DNA of 64,000 nucleotides, taken from Bacteroides sp. 43_108 (GTDB lineage Bacteria > Bacteroidota > Bacteroidia > Bacteroidales > Bacteroidaceae). Position 1 is the stretch's first letter; each line of letters starts with the position of its first letter. Position numbers and translations under genes: made by a program. Positions 15,719 through 24,016 of this stretch are shown one piece after another. The notes below the pieces were generated by a model. The model was not told where the DNA came from, searched no databases, and was given only the letters and a program-made list of their open reading frames with translations. Location of the stretch: assembly GCA_001915545.1 (NCBI GenBank), contig MNQS01000022.1:1-64000 (forward strand), written 5' to 3'.

Positions 15719-15803
15719 GGAGAGATGGCAGAGTGGTCGATTGCATCGGTCTTGAAAACCGACGTACTGAGAGGTACCGGGGGTTCGAATCCCTCTCTCT
15801 CCG
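15719..15803 (+). tRNA. tRNA-Ser (anticodon TGA), copy 1
   Basis: Class II tRNA. Acceptor GGAGAGA/TCTCTCC, anticodon loop CTTGAAA on TCGGT/ACCGA, variable arm GTACTGAGAGGTACC. Identical to 16026-16110. Confidence 0.95.
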
Positions 15804-15823
15804 CTGTAAGTAATACTTGTTCT

Positions 15824-15862
15824 ACCGATTTTACATAATGCAGGTGTAAAACCGGTTTTTTT
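15824..15862 (+). terminator. Terminator inside the tRNA cluster
   Basis: ACCGATTTTACA (15824-15835) pairs with TGTAAAACCGGT (15845-15856) with one mismatch, and a run of Ts to 15862 follows. It separates the first nine tRNAs from the duplicated Lys-Ser pair, and was probably the original end of the operon. Confidence 0.7.
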
Positions 15863-15942
15863 ATGCAAAACGGGTTATGACAATAAAGTCGGACATCTAA
15901 CACTAGGAAGTCTGAAAGTTCAAAACCCACCCATAACAGAAT

Positions 15943-16015
15943 GCGTCCTTAGCTCAGTTGGTAGAGCATCTGACTCTTAATCAGAGGGTCCAGGGTTCGA
16001 ACCCCTGAGGGCGTA
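15943..16015 (+). tRNA. tRNA-Lys (anticodon CTT), copy 2
   Basis: Identical to 15639-15711, including the two upstream bases. It lies after the terminator-like hairpin at 15824-15862, and no convincing promoter of its own is visible, so expression may depend on read-through. Confidence 0.95.
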
Positions 16016-16025
16016 CTCCTTTTGG

Positions 16026-16110
16026 GGAGAGATGGCAGAGTGGTCGATTGCATCGGTCTTGAAAACCGACGTACTGAGAGGTACCGGGGGTTCGAATCCC
16101 TCTCTCTCCG
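16026..16110 (+). tRNA. tRNA-Ser (anticodon TGA), copy 2
   Basis: Identical to 15719-15803. The Lys-Ser spacer differs by three inserted bases between the two pairs. Confidence 0.95.
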
Positions 16111-16142
16111 CTGCAAAACATTATCAGTTTAAGATTCGGAGT

Positions 16143-16176
16143 CCAATTTTACTAAATAGTAAAGTTGGTCTTTTTT
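16143..16176 (+). terminator. Terminator after the second tRNA Lys-Ser pair
   Basis: CCAATTTTACT (16143-16153), loop AAAT, then AGTAAAGTTGG (16158-16168) and TCTTTTTTG. Confidence 0.8.
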
Positions 16177-16232
16177 GTTTTATGTATGTTTCAACACACA
16201 GTTTTTCTAAAGCTATGCTCCAAGTAGTATGT

Positions 16233-17162
16233 TTAATTCCTGTCAGATTCACACATTAGTATGACTTTCAAACTAGGACAAATTGTTTTCAATGCATTTG
16301 ATAAGCTTATTACGTGACCGGCTCCAACTATCAGGACATTTTTTTTGTAAGGATTTGTCATGATATGTGCAACTATGTTTTCTGCCATCCGTTGATTTCG
16401 TTGTTCCCAATATTCCTCAACTAAGTTTGTGTATGCATTGGGATGATTGGCGAACCGAAAAGAATTAATCAGATAGTACCTGTTAATAGTCTTTGGGCTA
16501 TTGGTGTATTTCCCAAGTTTTCCCATCAAGGACGCAATCATAAGTCCCCTTTTGTTCTTCCTTATCAATTTATGTAGAATTTTAATATCGCCGTTCTTTT
16601 CACTTTCTCTGAGGGCGTTGTTCCACGCTTTATAGTACTCTTCATCCGATTGATGGTCATCTATTGGGAATAGATATGTAATATTCATTTGAGCGGCTAA
16701 TTTAAAAGTCAAATCATCATTTTCATTTCTCAAAGGTTTCTTTGCGCCACCAATACCGTATAAGCTTAAATACTTGTAATACTCGTAATTTGCCTTGTCT
16801 CTTTTTAAGAGATAGGCCTGTGACAGAAAGCTAAAATCATTTTCTGTTAAATCTGCAAGCTTTTTATCTTTAATATTTATGAAATACTTTTCGTCAATCT
16901 GATATTTCTGTTTTAATGAATCTGACTTTTCTAAAAACTTTGGAGTATATGCATTTATACTCAAAATATCATCAGGATGGATATATTCAACGTAGATAGC
17001 TTCAGGTTCGTATTTGACCGCATAGTTTAACAATGGTTTATAGCTGTTCTTTACAATTGTAGGAACAGTGTGCATCGTTCCTATGATGAGAAGTTCTTTT
17101 TCTTGTGCAGAGCAAAACAGAGCAATAAGGACTCCCAAAATCAATAAAAACAATTTTTTCAT
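16233..17162 (-). CDS. Exported TraB/ChaN-like protein (DUF5694-type), function unknown
   Basis: A 309-residue protein with a signal peptide (about 1-19, ending LFCSAQ). The start LLIIGTMHTVP, the Glu-containing segment AIYVEYIHPDD and the late motif KNVLIVGAGHVISLSNAL resemble the GxxH...E...R...GxGH layout of the TraB/Tiki/ChaN-like fold and especially the DUF5694 group. I would not assign an activity. The middle (about 60-230) is helical and lysine-rich. Base composition is clearly more AT-rich than the glycosidase genes. It lies next to a duplicated tRNA pair and a degenerate mobilization gene, suggesting an acquired segment. It is convergent with the tRNA cluster. Confidence 0.6.
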   Translation of the reverse strand: MKKLFLLILGVLIALFCSAQEKELLIIGTMHTVPTIVKNSYKPLLNYAVKYEPEAIYVEYIHPDDILSINAYTPKFLEKSDSLKQKYQIDEKYFINIKDKKLADLTENDFSFLSQAYLLKRDKANYEYYKYLSLYGIGGAKKPLRNENDDLTFKLAAQMNITYLFPIDDHQSDEEYYKAWNNALRESEKNGDIKILHKLIRKNKRGLMIASLMGKLGKYTNSPKTINRYYLINSFRFANHPNAYTNLVEEYWEQRNQRMAENIVAHIMTNPYKKNVLIVGAGHVISLSNALKTICPSLKVILMCESDRN

Positions 17163-17961
17163 ACCGTATTAAATTAACGTGAGGTTTACAAGGTTTTCAA
17201 TGTAAAATTACGAAAAATACCATTCATTTATTTATAATGAATACCATTTTTTATTCGCCTATGTTATTCGGAATAGATTTTTCCTTTGCACTTTATTGCC
17301 TCTTTCTTCGTTTTTAACTCTAAGTTCTTGATTGTGTATTCCTTGAAGATTACACATCTGCTTGCCGACTTGTTCTTGCATACGTCGTATTTGGACTTTT
17401 AAGTCTTCAATACTTTTGTCGCGTTTGGTGATTTCCTGATACAATTTTGTATTACTCTGTTCAAAATTTTTCAAATTACCACTGTCGAAAAGCGTACCCA
17501 CTTCACTTGTGCTATGGATGTAGTGGCATAGGTGGTTGTGCTTTTGAATTTGTCGGTGCGTATATCCGATTTTACTTATTTAAGTTCTGTTCGGCAATAT
17601 CCACTTGTTGCTCTTTATATTGCAGTTCTGTATCTATGCGTTGTAACTCGGCTTTCTGTTTTTTAATGATGAAGTCGTTGCGTTAAATTGTAAGTGTGCC
17701 AAATTAAAAGTATATGAATAAAGGTACATTCAGTATTCTGTTAAAATCCTTTTCATTTTTATGAAATAGTAGGAATATATCTATTACTTATAAGATTGGG
17801 CACAATAATAATTGTTGCGTTTTTCAAACTCAAAAAGAGGTACATTCTTAGAAATATCAAGGCTTGTGGTATAATTTAAAATAGTTGCAATTGAACTCTG
17901 AATATTATCGCTATTTTTGTAATCGTTTTTAATAGGTTATTAATTCGCAAGAAAATAAGTA
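17163..17961. other. AT-rich stretch with mobile-element debris
   Basis: About 800 bp without an intact gene. A decayed mobilization gene occupies 17259-17685 (minus). At 17714 a plus-strand ATG opens a 16-codon frame, MNKGTFSILLKSFSFL, that could be the broken start of a tyrosine recombinase of Bacteroides type; this is only a faint resemblance. The remainder shows no structure I can name. Confidence 0.45.
17259..17685 (-). pseudogene. Remnant of a Bacteroides-type mobilization (relaxase) gene
   Basis: Three short frames on the minus strand follow one another in different phases. The first (17682-17575) encodes NDFIIKKQKAELQRIDTELQ and then YKEQQVDIAEQNLNK and a stop. The second encodes TDKFKSTTTYATTSIAQV. 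The third (17501-17259) encodes VGTLFDSGNLKNFEQSNTKL, then YQEITKRDKSIEDLKVQIRR. Together they resemble the coiled-coil middle part of Bacteroides plasmid/transposon Mob proteins, where a TDKFKS...GSLFGSGKLK segment precedes a long coiled coil. The relaxase catalytic domain and the C-terminal domain are missing, so the gene is dead. Assignment is from memory of the family pattern. Confidence 0.55.
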
Positions 17962-18417
17962 ATGAAAAAGTGTATTTTTATATTCTCTGTGTTTTTGTCA
18001 ATGCTTCTGGCAAGCTGTACTGTTTCTAAATCTGTGGTTTCACAAGGTGCTGATTTGACAAAATACAAATATGTTACAGTCATTGACAATGATACATATA
18101 GGATGCCTTCCGAACTTGTGCAGTATCAGATTCAATTGTATGATGCTGTTGAGAAATCGGGGTTGACCATGGTAAGCCAGTATCGTATGCACGATTTGAC
18201 TCCGGAGGAACAATCAACTTTATTGATAGCCAAATTCGGCATTTCAGCGAGACAAGAAGAAACTGTTGTCACAGTCAACTTTATAGATTTCAATACTGAC
18301 CGCCCTTTAGTATCTTGCCAAGGTGCTTATTCTACGCTTGGAATCAGTGCAAATGCTGATATAAAAGGTGCTCTCAAACGTGTGGGTGAACAGATTTCTA
18401 ATGCTTTTAAGAGATAG
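17962..18417 (+). CDS. Small lipoprotein of unknown function
   Basis: A 151-residue predicted lipoprotein. The signal sequence MKKCIFIFSVFLSMLLASC ends in a lipobox LASC with Cys19 as the acylation site. The mature part is soluble, with alternating strands (YKYVTVIDNDTYRM, TVVTVNFIDFNTDRPLVSC) and a C-terminal helix ending GEQISNAFKR. I do not recognise a domain; the layout resembles small DUF4136-like periplasmic lipoproteins only in general shape. It is preceded by the mobilization remnant and followed by a terminator at 18553. AT-rich like its neighbours, so probably part of the same acquired stretch. Confidence 0.7.
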   Translation: MKKCIFIFSVFLSMLLASCTVSKSVVSQGADLTKYKYVTVIDNDTYRMPSELVQYQIQLYDAVEKSGLTMVSQYRMHDLTPEEQSTLLIAKFGISARQEETVVTVNFIDFNTDRPLVSCQGAYSTLGISANADIKGALKRVGEQISNAFKR

Positions 18418-18552
18418 ACTATGCATGCTGAATGTTTTAAAAAATGTCTTTAGTGGCATAGGTAAGCATCGTCATTTTGGTGAGTTGTGATAAAGACTAA
18501 CTTACTGACGTGGTTGAAATGACAAATATGATTTTAAAACACTTCCTCGAAA

Positions 18553-18607
18553 AAGTCAACTAGTTTGCAATACTTTGAGTATATAATTAGTTGACTTATT
18601 TTTTATC
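18553..18607 (+). terminator. Long-loop terminator between the lipoprotein and GNAT genes
   Basis: AAGTCAACTA (18553-18562) pairs perfectly with TAGTTGACTT (18588-18597), with a 25-base loop, followed by A and T7. Confidence 0.65.
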
Positions 18608-18624
18608 ATTTACTGAATATCACT

Positions 18625-19080
18625 ATGATAAATATATATCCTATTTTTTGCAATAAAAAGCAATATCTTGATTTACTACTCCTTGCTGATGAACAAGAGT
18701 CCATGATTGACCGTTATTTGGAACGTGGGGATATGTTTGTCTTAGTTGATAATGAGGAAGTTAAGGCTTCGTGCGTTGTGACAGAAGAAGGTGAAGGTAT
18801 ATACGAAATCAAAAGTATTGCTGTCTATACGCAGTTTCAGCGTCAAGGGTATGGGAAAAAGCTGATATGTTTTCTTTTGGAACATTATAAGGAACGATGT
18901 CATACAATGCTTGTTGGAACTGGAGACTCTCCTATAACCTTATCTTTTTACAAGAATTGCGGATTTGAGTATTCACATCGGATACCCAATTTTTTTATTG
19001 ATAATTATGATCATCCGATTTTTGAAGATGGCAAACAATTAAAAGATATGATTTATCTGAAATATAGCAAATGTAAATAA
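18625..19080 (+). CDS. GNAT-family N-acetyltransferase
   Basis: A 151-residue acyltransferase that would transfer an acetyl group from acetyl-CoA to an amine; the substrate is unknown. Motif A is seen as IYEIKSIAVYTQFQRQGYGK, with the CoA-pyrophosphate-binding RQGYGKKL at about residues 72-79. The C-terminal SFYKNCGFEYSHR segment is the usual alpha4-beta7 region. Size is typical for single-domain GNATs. It has its own short upstream region after a terminator. AT-rich and between two mobile-element remnants, so transfer is plausible. Confidence 0.88.
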   Translation: MINIYPIFCNKKQYLDLLLLADEQESMIDRYLERGDMFVLVDNEEVKASCVVTEEGEGIYEIKSIAVYTQFQRQGYGKKLICFLLEHYKERCHTMLVGTGDSPITLSFYKNCGFEYSHRIPNFFIDNYDHPIFEDGKQLKDMIYLKYSKCK

Positions 19081-19117
19081 TTGTGATTCTCTTGTGTTAT
19101 ACGATCACTATTGTCTA

Positions 19118-19325
19118 CTAAAAATGGACAAGGTTACAAATTAAATAAATTCGGTTTACTTGAATTATATTGCTCCTTGACATTTTGAAATTCGATTTGT
19201 CGAACAAGTCACTGAAGTGTATTTTGTCGGTCAGATAGATTCCTAGGATTTGGAGAACTTCATAGACGCTGCATTTTAATTTCATATCGTGTTGAACTAT
19301 TGTTGCTAAGCTGCTGAGACAAAAT
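19118..19325 (-). pseudogene. C-terminal remnant of an IS4-family transposase
   Basis: On the minus strand one frame reads ATIVQHDMKLKCSVYEVLQI, then LGIYLTDKIHFSDLFDKSNF, and ends at a stop at 19120-19118. This is the familiar C-terminal end of Bacteroides IS4-like transposases (IVQHDM..., LQILxISLTDKTxLxDLF). An in-frame stop lies immediately upstream (about 19326), and the DDE catalytic core is absent. The final residues also depart from the family, so both ends are eroded. No terminal inverted repeats were found. Confidence 0.6.
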
Positions 19326-19329
19326 TATA

Positions 19330-19367
19330 AAAAGGTACAGACGTTTTTTATTATGCCTGTACCTTTT
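19330..19367 (-). terminator. Terminator of the EamA transporter gene
   Basis: AAAAGGTACAG (19330-19340) pairs with CTGTACCTTTT (19357-19367). It lies 23 bases past the minus-strand stop and may also act on the other strand. Confidence 0.8.
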
Positions 19368-19389
19368 AGCATATATTCTGAATTTGTTT

Positions 19390-20280
19390 TTACCTTTTTG
19401 TCTTGGCTATCATAAATGTCACTGCAGCCATTGATATTAATATGCCTACAATGATGTTTGTGGTAATTTGTTCTCCAAAAATTAATGAACCGATAAGGAT
19501 TGCTGTTATTGGTTCGAATACGCCGAGGACAGAGGCTTTTGTAGCACCGATGTTTCTGGTCGCTACGGCCAGCATGGCTGTTGAAACAATGGTAGGTAGT
19601 ATGGCAAGTCCTATGAGATTCATCCATGCCATGTTGTTTTCAAGGCCTGTGGTGATTTCTGTATCAGACATAAGAATCTTTATAAAAAAGACCACAGCAC
19701 CGACGCTCAAAGCATAGAATGTCAGTAGGCTGTTGGAAATGTTCTTTATGGTTTTGCTATGGTTGATTATTACGATAAACATGGCGTAGACCAATGCTCC
19801 TCCCAAAGAAAGGATGATACCTAGCGGGCTGACAGTTTGTGTGGAGTCGCTTTGCGTCATGATGACCACACCGGCAAATGTAAGAAATATGGACAGCCAT
19901 ACAGGCCATGAAGGGATAACTTTCAGAAAGACCATGATTATGGCCACAAGAACAGGATAAAGAAATATGAGGGCCGTAGCTAGTCCTGATGCGATATACT
20001 TGAATGCATCGAATAGGAATATGCTGCTTGATGTATAGAGCAATCCGAGTACAAGCAGGATTCCGGCTTGTTTACTTGTTATTCTGAAGCTTTGCCGGCT
20101 CAAGAGAAGAAACGCGCCCAACAAAAGAACGGAAATGGTGTAACGGAAGAACAGGATGGATTCTATGGAAGCACCTTCCTTGATGAGAGGGAGTGCGAAC
20201 AGTGGATTCAGTCCGTATGTTATACCGGTTATTATTCCTGCCGGGTAGCCGATGATGGCATTTTTACTTATAGATTTCAT
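19390..20280 (-). CDS. DMT-superfamily (EamA) transporter
   Basis: A 296-residue inner-membrane carrier with ten predicted transmembrane helices and the internal two-fold EamA repeat (each half about five helices). The first half begins GYPAGIITGITYGLNPLFAL and the second begins SPLGIILSLGGALVYAMFIV. The halves end in the typical AGVVIMTQ and ILIGSLIFGEQITT segments. Substrates in this superfamily include amino acids and metabolites and cannot be guessed here. The open frame could start 11 codons earlier, but MKSISKNAIIGYPAG gives the usual short N-terminus. Monocistronic by position, with its own terminator. Confidence 0.88.
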   Translation of the reverse strand: MKSISKNAIIGYPAGIITGITYGLNPLFALPLIKEGASIESILFFRYTISVLLLGAFLLLSRQSFRITSKQAGILLVLGLLYTSSSIFLFDAFKYIASGLATALIFLYPVLVAIIMVFLKVIPSWPVWLSIFLTFAGVVIMTQSDSTQTVSPLGIILSLGGALVYAMFIVIINHSKTIKNISNSLLTFYALSVGAVVFFIKILMSDTEITTGLENNMAWMNLIGLAILPTIVSTAMLAVATRNIGATKASVLGVFEPITAILIGSLIFGEQITTNIIVGILISMAAVTFMIAKTKR

Positions 20281-20406
20281 TTTTTTACTTTGAGATTTAC
20301 AAAACGGTTGCAAAATTAGTAAAAAAACAAAGTCCGGCGTCCAATAAGCTTAGACAGTTGATTGCACGTTTGGCTGTTATGAAAACCATAAATACAAAAT
20401 ATAAAA

Positions 20407-20442
20407 GAAACCGGCAACTCTGTAATACAGTCAGCCGGTTTC
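20407..20442 (-). terminator. Hairpin downstream of the TlpA-like gene
   Basis: GAAACCGGC (20407-20415) pairs with GCCGGTTTC (20434-20442), and an inner CTGTAATACAG extends the structure. The minus-strand U tract is weak (AAAA at 20403-20406). Confidence 0.65.
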
Positions 20443-20468
20443 CTTTGCTTTATTTTGTCGTTGAAACT

Positions 20469-21590
20469 TTATTTGAACAGTTCGTCAAGACGATTGTAAA
20501 GGTCTTCTGATTCTCCTACAAATACATCAACGATTTTCCCATCAGGGTCAATCAATATTTTGGTTGGATATCCTGATATGGCATATATCGTCGTGATGTC
20601 GTTGTCTTTTTCATTTAATAGGTTGGTCCAAGGCAGTTCATGCTTTTTCACTCCATTTCTCCATTTTTCTTCTGTGTCGCCGCAGCAGATACCCACAATT
20701 TCCATTCTGTCCTTATATTTTTCGTAGTATTTCTTCATGTCTGGAATACCCTTTATGCACCATCCGCACCATGTTCCCCAGAAGTCGAGTAAAACATATT
20801 TACCTTTGAATGAGGCAAGTGACATTTCTTCGTTGTTCAGATTCTTGAGTTTGAAGTCTGGAGCCATTTTTCCGCTTTTGATGTTCTCGCTGGCCTTGTC
20901 TATAGCTGCCTGATGATTGTAGTTTTCAGTTATCTTTGATATGAATCCTCCAAGTGCACTATTTTTCACATTGTCACCCAGAATCTTTTCAGCTTCCAGA
21001 CCGTCAATGCTTTTCATGCCCTGATAAAGATATCCTGAAACCAACGAGTTTGGATTGTTCTTTATGAATTCAAGCTTTTCCTTGCTCAGATCCTCATACA
21101 GACCTTGAACAATATTGCTCAGTGAGTCTATGACTTTTTCCTCATTGTTCTTGTAAGCTTCTGTCAGTTTCTCGCCTACAGCCTTTATTTTTTCTTCAAC
21201 AGCTGTGACGTTTACAGCTTTTGCGAGATTGTCGTATATTTCTGTTCCTGAAGCCTTGAGATCGGTGATATCTCCTGTTACTTTCATTTCATCGCCAGGC
21301 ATGAATACGAAAGGAGGATTTGTTGCCATGCGCATTGCTCCATTGCCGGCAGGCTTCTCTATGATATAAAGCAGAAGTACGGAAGAGTCGGGCAAGGTGA
21401 CTGCAAATTTGTTGTCAACCACTGGTACTGTGTCGATTTCTACAGTCTGTCCTGCTACAGGATCGTTGGCGAAAACCAAGACAGTATCGTTTGTGAGACC
21501 TGTGATTTCGCCTGTAAGCTTGCTGCCGTTTTGGCTGGTACATGCACTTGCGACTAAGGCAATCAATGCCAGTTTACTGAAATTTCTCAT
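20469..21590 (-). CDS. Thioredoxin-like (TlpA/ResA-type) lipoprotein with DUF4369-like N-terminal domain
   Basis: A 373-residue envelope protein. The N-terminal signal ends near ALVASACTS and could be a lipobox with Cys17. A beta-rich domain follows (about 25-120, LTGEITGLTNDTVLVFANDP), as in Bacteroidetes DUF4369-thioredoxin fusions, then a helical linker (about 120-235). The C-terminal AhpC/TlpA-like thioredoxin domain starts at KMAPDFKLKNLNNEEMSLAS. The redox-active CGWC is at about 273-276 within LLDFWGTWCGWCIKG, and the cis-proline is in ISGYPTKILID. It is probably a periplasm-facing thiol-disulfide reductase. The partner is unknown. It is divergent from the tandem esterase gene across a 572-bp AT-rich gap. 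Confidence 0.9.
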   Translation of the reverse strand: MRNFSKLALIALVASACTSQNGSKLTGEITGLTNDTVLVFANDPVAGQTVEIDTVPVVDNKFAVTLPDSSVLLLYIIEKPAGNGAMRMATNPPFVFMPGDEMKVTGDITDLKASGTEIYDNLAKAVNVTAVEEKIKAVGEKLTEAYKNNEEKVIDSLSNIVQGLYEDLSKEKLEFIKNNPNSLVSGYLYQGMKSIDGLEAEKILGDNVKNSALGGFISKITENYNHQAAIDKASENIKSGKMAPDFKLKNLNNEEMSLASFKGKYVLLDFWGTWCGWCIKGIPDMKKYYEKYKDRMEIVGICCGDTEEKWRNGVKKHELPWTNLLNEKDNDITTIYAISGYPTKILIDPDGKIVDVFVGESEDLYNRLDELFK

Positions 21591-22162
21591 TTTTTAGTTT
21601 TTGATTTAGAATTACTTTTGTTGATTTTATAAATTGTTTGTTCTATGGATTTTATGTGAAAGATTTTGTTTTCAGAATATAAACATTTTGACCGCCGTTC
21701 TATTTTGGCGGTGATATTGTTTTTGAGCCTGACAATATCATAAATTATATCTGGTACAATCCGTTGTATCTGTCCAAAACTGTAATGTATGCTTTTCCGG
21801 ATTTAAGCTTCCCGACATCCGCAAAGTTATTATTTTTTATGATACGAATTTTTTGCTCTTATTTGTTTTACAGTTATTTATAAAGTTATTACTTGTGTTT
21901 GCAGTTGTCGTGGTTGTTGCAAATTTGAAGCATTTGCGATGATTTAAATTTTGTTATCCGGAAAATATTGGTTTCTCGGTTGATTATTTGTTTATCTTTG
22001 TATCATTATTGTTCAATATCAGATATTATGAAAAACAAAATACTGATAGTCATAGGAACAATATTATAAGTAAGCATATCATAGTTACATGATTCATTTA
22101 TATATAATATGTGTTTTTAAACATCGATATTTTATTATTTACATATTAAAGCTTTAATATTT
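21591..22162. other. 572-bp AT-rich gap between divergent genes
   Basis: A probable plus-strand promoter lies at 21968-22000 (TTG, 22 bases, TATCTTTG). Just after it, at 22028, a 13-codon frame MKNKILIVIGTIL ends in TAA. This looks like a leader peptide or the stump of a lost signal peptide. The remainder is AT-rich without clear hairpins. Confidence 0.4.
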
Positions 22163-23932
22163 ATGAAAACACATTTCAAGTTATCAGCGTTTGAGAAAGT
22201 CAAACGTATCAGGTTGATAGTGACGGTTGTGGGTCTGCTCTGTGCTTTGCAGGGTGTTGCAAGAGACCGTGAACAGGTTTGGCCTTCGGGTAAGATGCCG
22301 GATGCCCAGGAGCATCAGATTGCTGCAATGACGGATGAAACATCCGACAGCAAATTCAAACCCGAAAAACATCGTATTGCCTATCTCGAATGGTTCGAAA
22401 AGCCCGATCCGGCTGTTGCAAACGGTTGTTGCATGATACTCATTTCTGGCGGTTCGTATGAAAACTGCTGCGACGTGAATCTTATCAAACTTTGGAGAGA
22501 AACATTCACAAAGCTTGGTTTTCAATGTGTAAATTTTGTTTACCGCACACCTCGTCCTGTAGGCTTGCCTATATATCATACCGCTTGGGAGGACGGACAG
22601 CGTGCTGTGCGTATGGTCAGAAACGAAGCAAAGAAACGTGGTTTTGATGCAGAAAAGATTGGAGTGACATCCATGTCTGCCGGTTCACATCTTGCCTTGC
22701 TGCTTGCCGCTAATTCGCAGAGCAGAGCATACAAGCCTGTAGACAAACTTGATTCTGTGCCTTGCCACATCAATTTTGCAATATTGAATGCGCCGGCTTA
22801 TGTCACAACAGATGGTGAAAAAGGAACTCCTGCTTGGATGCAGGGATACGGACCGGATGTACGTTTGTCGGAATGTTTCCGTTTTGACGAAAAGACCTGC
22901 CCTATGAGTCTTCATCATGGAGGAGCTGATATATATTCGCCTAACGGCAGTACACTTATTTACAGAAAGTTGCGCACAATGAATATTCCTGCAGAACTTC
23001 ATCTTTATCCGAATGCAGGCCACGGAGCATACGGTTTGGAAAGAGGTGTGGAGTTTCTGCGCCAGATCGGCATAATGGGCAAGCCGGAAGCTGAAGTCAA
23101 CTTGAAGAGCCGATTTGCCAGCGATGAGGACCGCAGGGAAGTGGTGAAACTGAACGTCTGGCCGGAAGGTAAGATGCCTAATGCTCAGGAGCATCAGCTT
23201 GTGCCGTATATTGAGTGGCATTTCCCTAAAGTTTTGAAGACAAAAGCTATTCAGATTATATACAGCGGTGGCTCTTATGAAGCCAACAACCCTGATGACT
23301 TTGAGGTTGCTCCAGCACGACGCTATCTCAACAATCTCGGAATGACGGTCGTAACTCTGCGTTATCGCACACCACGTCCAAAAGGACTGGCCAAACATGT
23401 CACTGCATGGGAGGATCTGCAGCGCACAATACGTATTGTCCGTTCTCAGGCCGAAAGCTACCGATTGGACCCTAATCAGATAGGTATCATGGGAAGTTCT
23501 GCCGGTGGCCATCTGACTTTGATGGGAGTAACATCTTCTATGCACAACTCTTATCTTCCGATAGATGAGATTGACAAACTGCCTTGCAATGTTCAGTGGG
23601 GTATAGGCATTTATCCGGCATACGTGCTGACAGACGGCATCAACGGTCAGAATTCCAGAAAGGGTAATGACGACAATGCCGTGATTGTGCCAGACTTCAG
23701 CTTTGACTTCAAGACAGCTCCAATGCTTTTCATACATGGCGATGCCGATGTTTATTCGCCTATGGGTTCTGTAAAAGTTTGGGAGAAGATGCGCAGTATG
23801 GGAATACAGTCCGAACTGCACACTTTGGCTTTGCGCAACCATTGTTTCCAGCGCTCTGCCAGCCCAGGCACAGGAAGCTACACGTGGTTGGACAGAATAG
23901 CTGATTTCCTGCGTGCACAGAAAAGACTTTGA
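22163..23932 (+). CDS. Exported esterase with two tandem alpha/beta-hydrolase domains
   Basis: A 589-residue protein with an N-terminal signal (about 1-33). Two homologous hydrolase domains follow, each opening with the same phrase: VWPSGKMPDAQEHQ and VWPEGKMPNAQEHQ. Both contain an oxyanion region (SGGSYEN; YSGGSYEA), YRTPRPxGL, and TAWEDxQRxxRxVR. Domain 1 has SMSAG with the nucleophile Ser at about 171, Asp in GGADIYSP and His in NAGHGAYG. Domain 2 has GSSAG with Ser at about 445, Asp in GDADVYSP and His in LRNHCFQR. Both triads look intact, although domain 1 lacks the first Gly of GxSxG. It resembles secreted acetyl-xylan or feruloyl-type esterases of Bacteroidetes; specificity is an inference. 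The gene is alone. Confidence 0.82.
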   Translation: MKTHFKLSAFEKVKRIRLIVTVVGLLCALQGVARDREQVWPSGKMPDAQEHQIAAMTDETSDSKFKPEKHRIAYLEWFEKPDPAVANGCCMILISGGSYENCCDVNLIKLWRETFTKLGFQCVNFVYRTPRPVGLPIYHTAWEDGQRAVRMVRNEAKKRGFDAEKIGVTSMSAGSHLALLLAANSQSRAYKPVDKLDSVPCHINFAILNAPAYVTTDGEKGTPAWMQGYGPDVRLSECFRFDEKTCPMSLHHGGADIYSPNGSTLIYRKLRTMNIPAELHLYPNAGHGAYGLERGVEFLRQIGIMGKPEAEVNLKSRFASDEDRREVVKLNVWPEGKMPNAQEHQLVPYIEWHFPKVLKTKAIQIIYSGGSYEANNPDDFEVAPARRYLNNLGMTVVTLRYRTPRPKGLAKHVTAWEDLQRTIRIVRSQAESYRLDPNQIGIMGSSAGGHLTLMGVTSSMHNSYLPIDEIDKLPCNVQWGIGIYPAYVLTDGINGQNSRKGNDDNAVIVPDFSFDFKTAPMLFIHGDADVYSPMGSVKVWEKMRSMGIQSELHTLALRNHCFQRSASPGTGSYTWLDRIADFLRAQKRL

Positions 23933-23955
23933 AAAATTATAAATGTATCATCCTT

Positions 23956-24006
23956 AAAAAACGATTGCCGGATGCACTGATGTCTGCATCCGGCAATCGT
24001 TTTTTA
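23956..24006. terminator. Bidirectional terminator between the esterase and nitroreductase genes
   Basis: ACGATTGCCGGATGCA (23961-23976) and TGCATCCGGCAATCGT (23985-24000) form a perfect 16-bp stem flanked by A and T runs. It serves the two convergent genes. Confidence 0.92.
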
Positions 24007-24016
24007 AATATTTCTG

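Noticed and set aside
17447..17686. Plus-strand frame opposite the mobilization remnant
   Set aside because: The Cys/Tyr/Ser-rich translation looks random, while the minus strand reads recognisable coiled-coil pieces.
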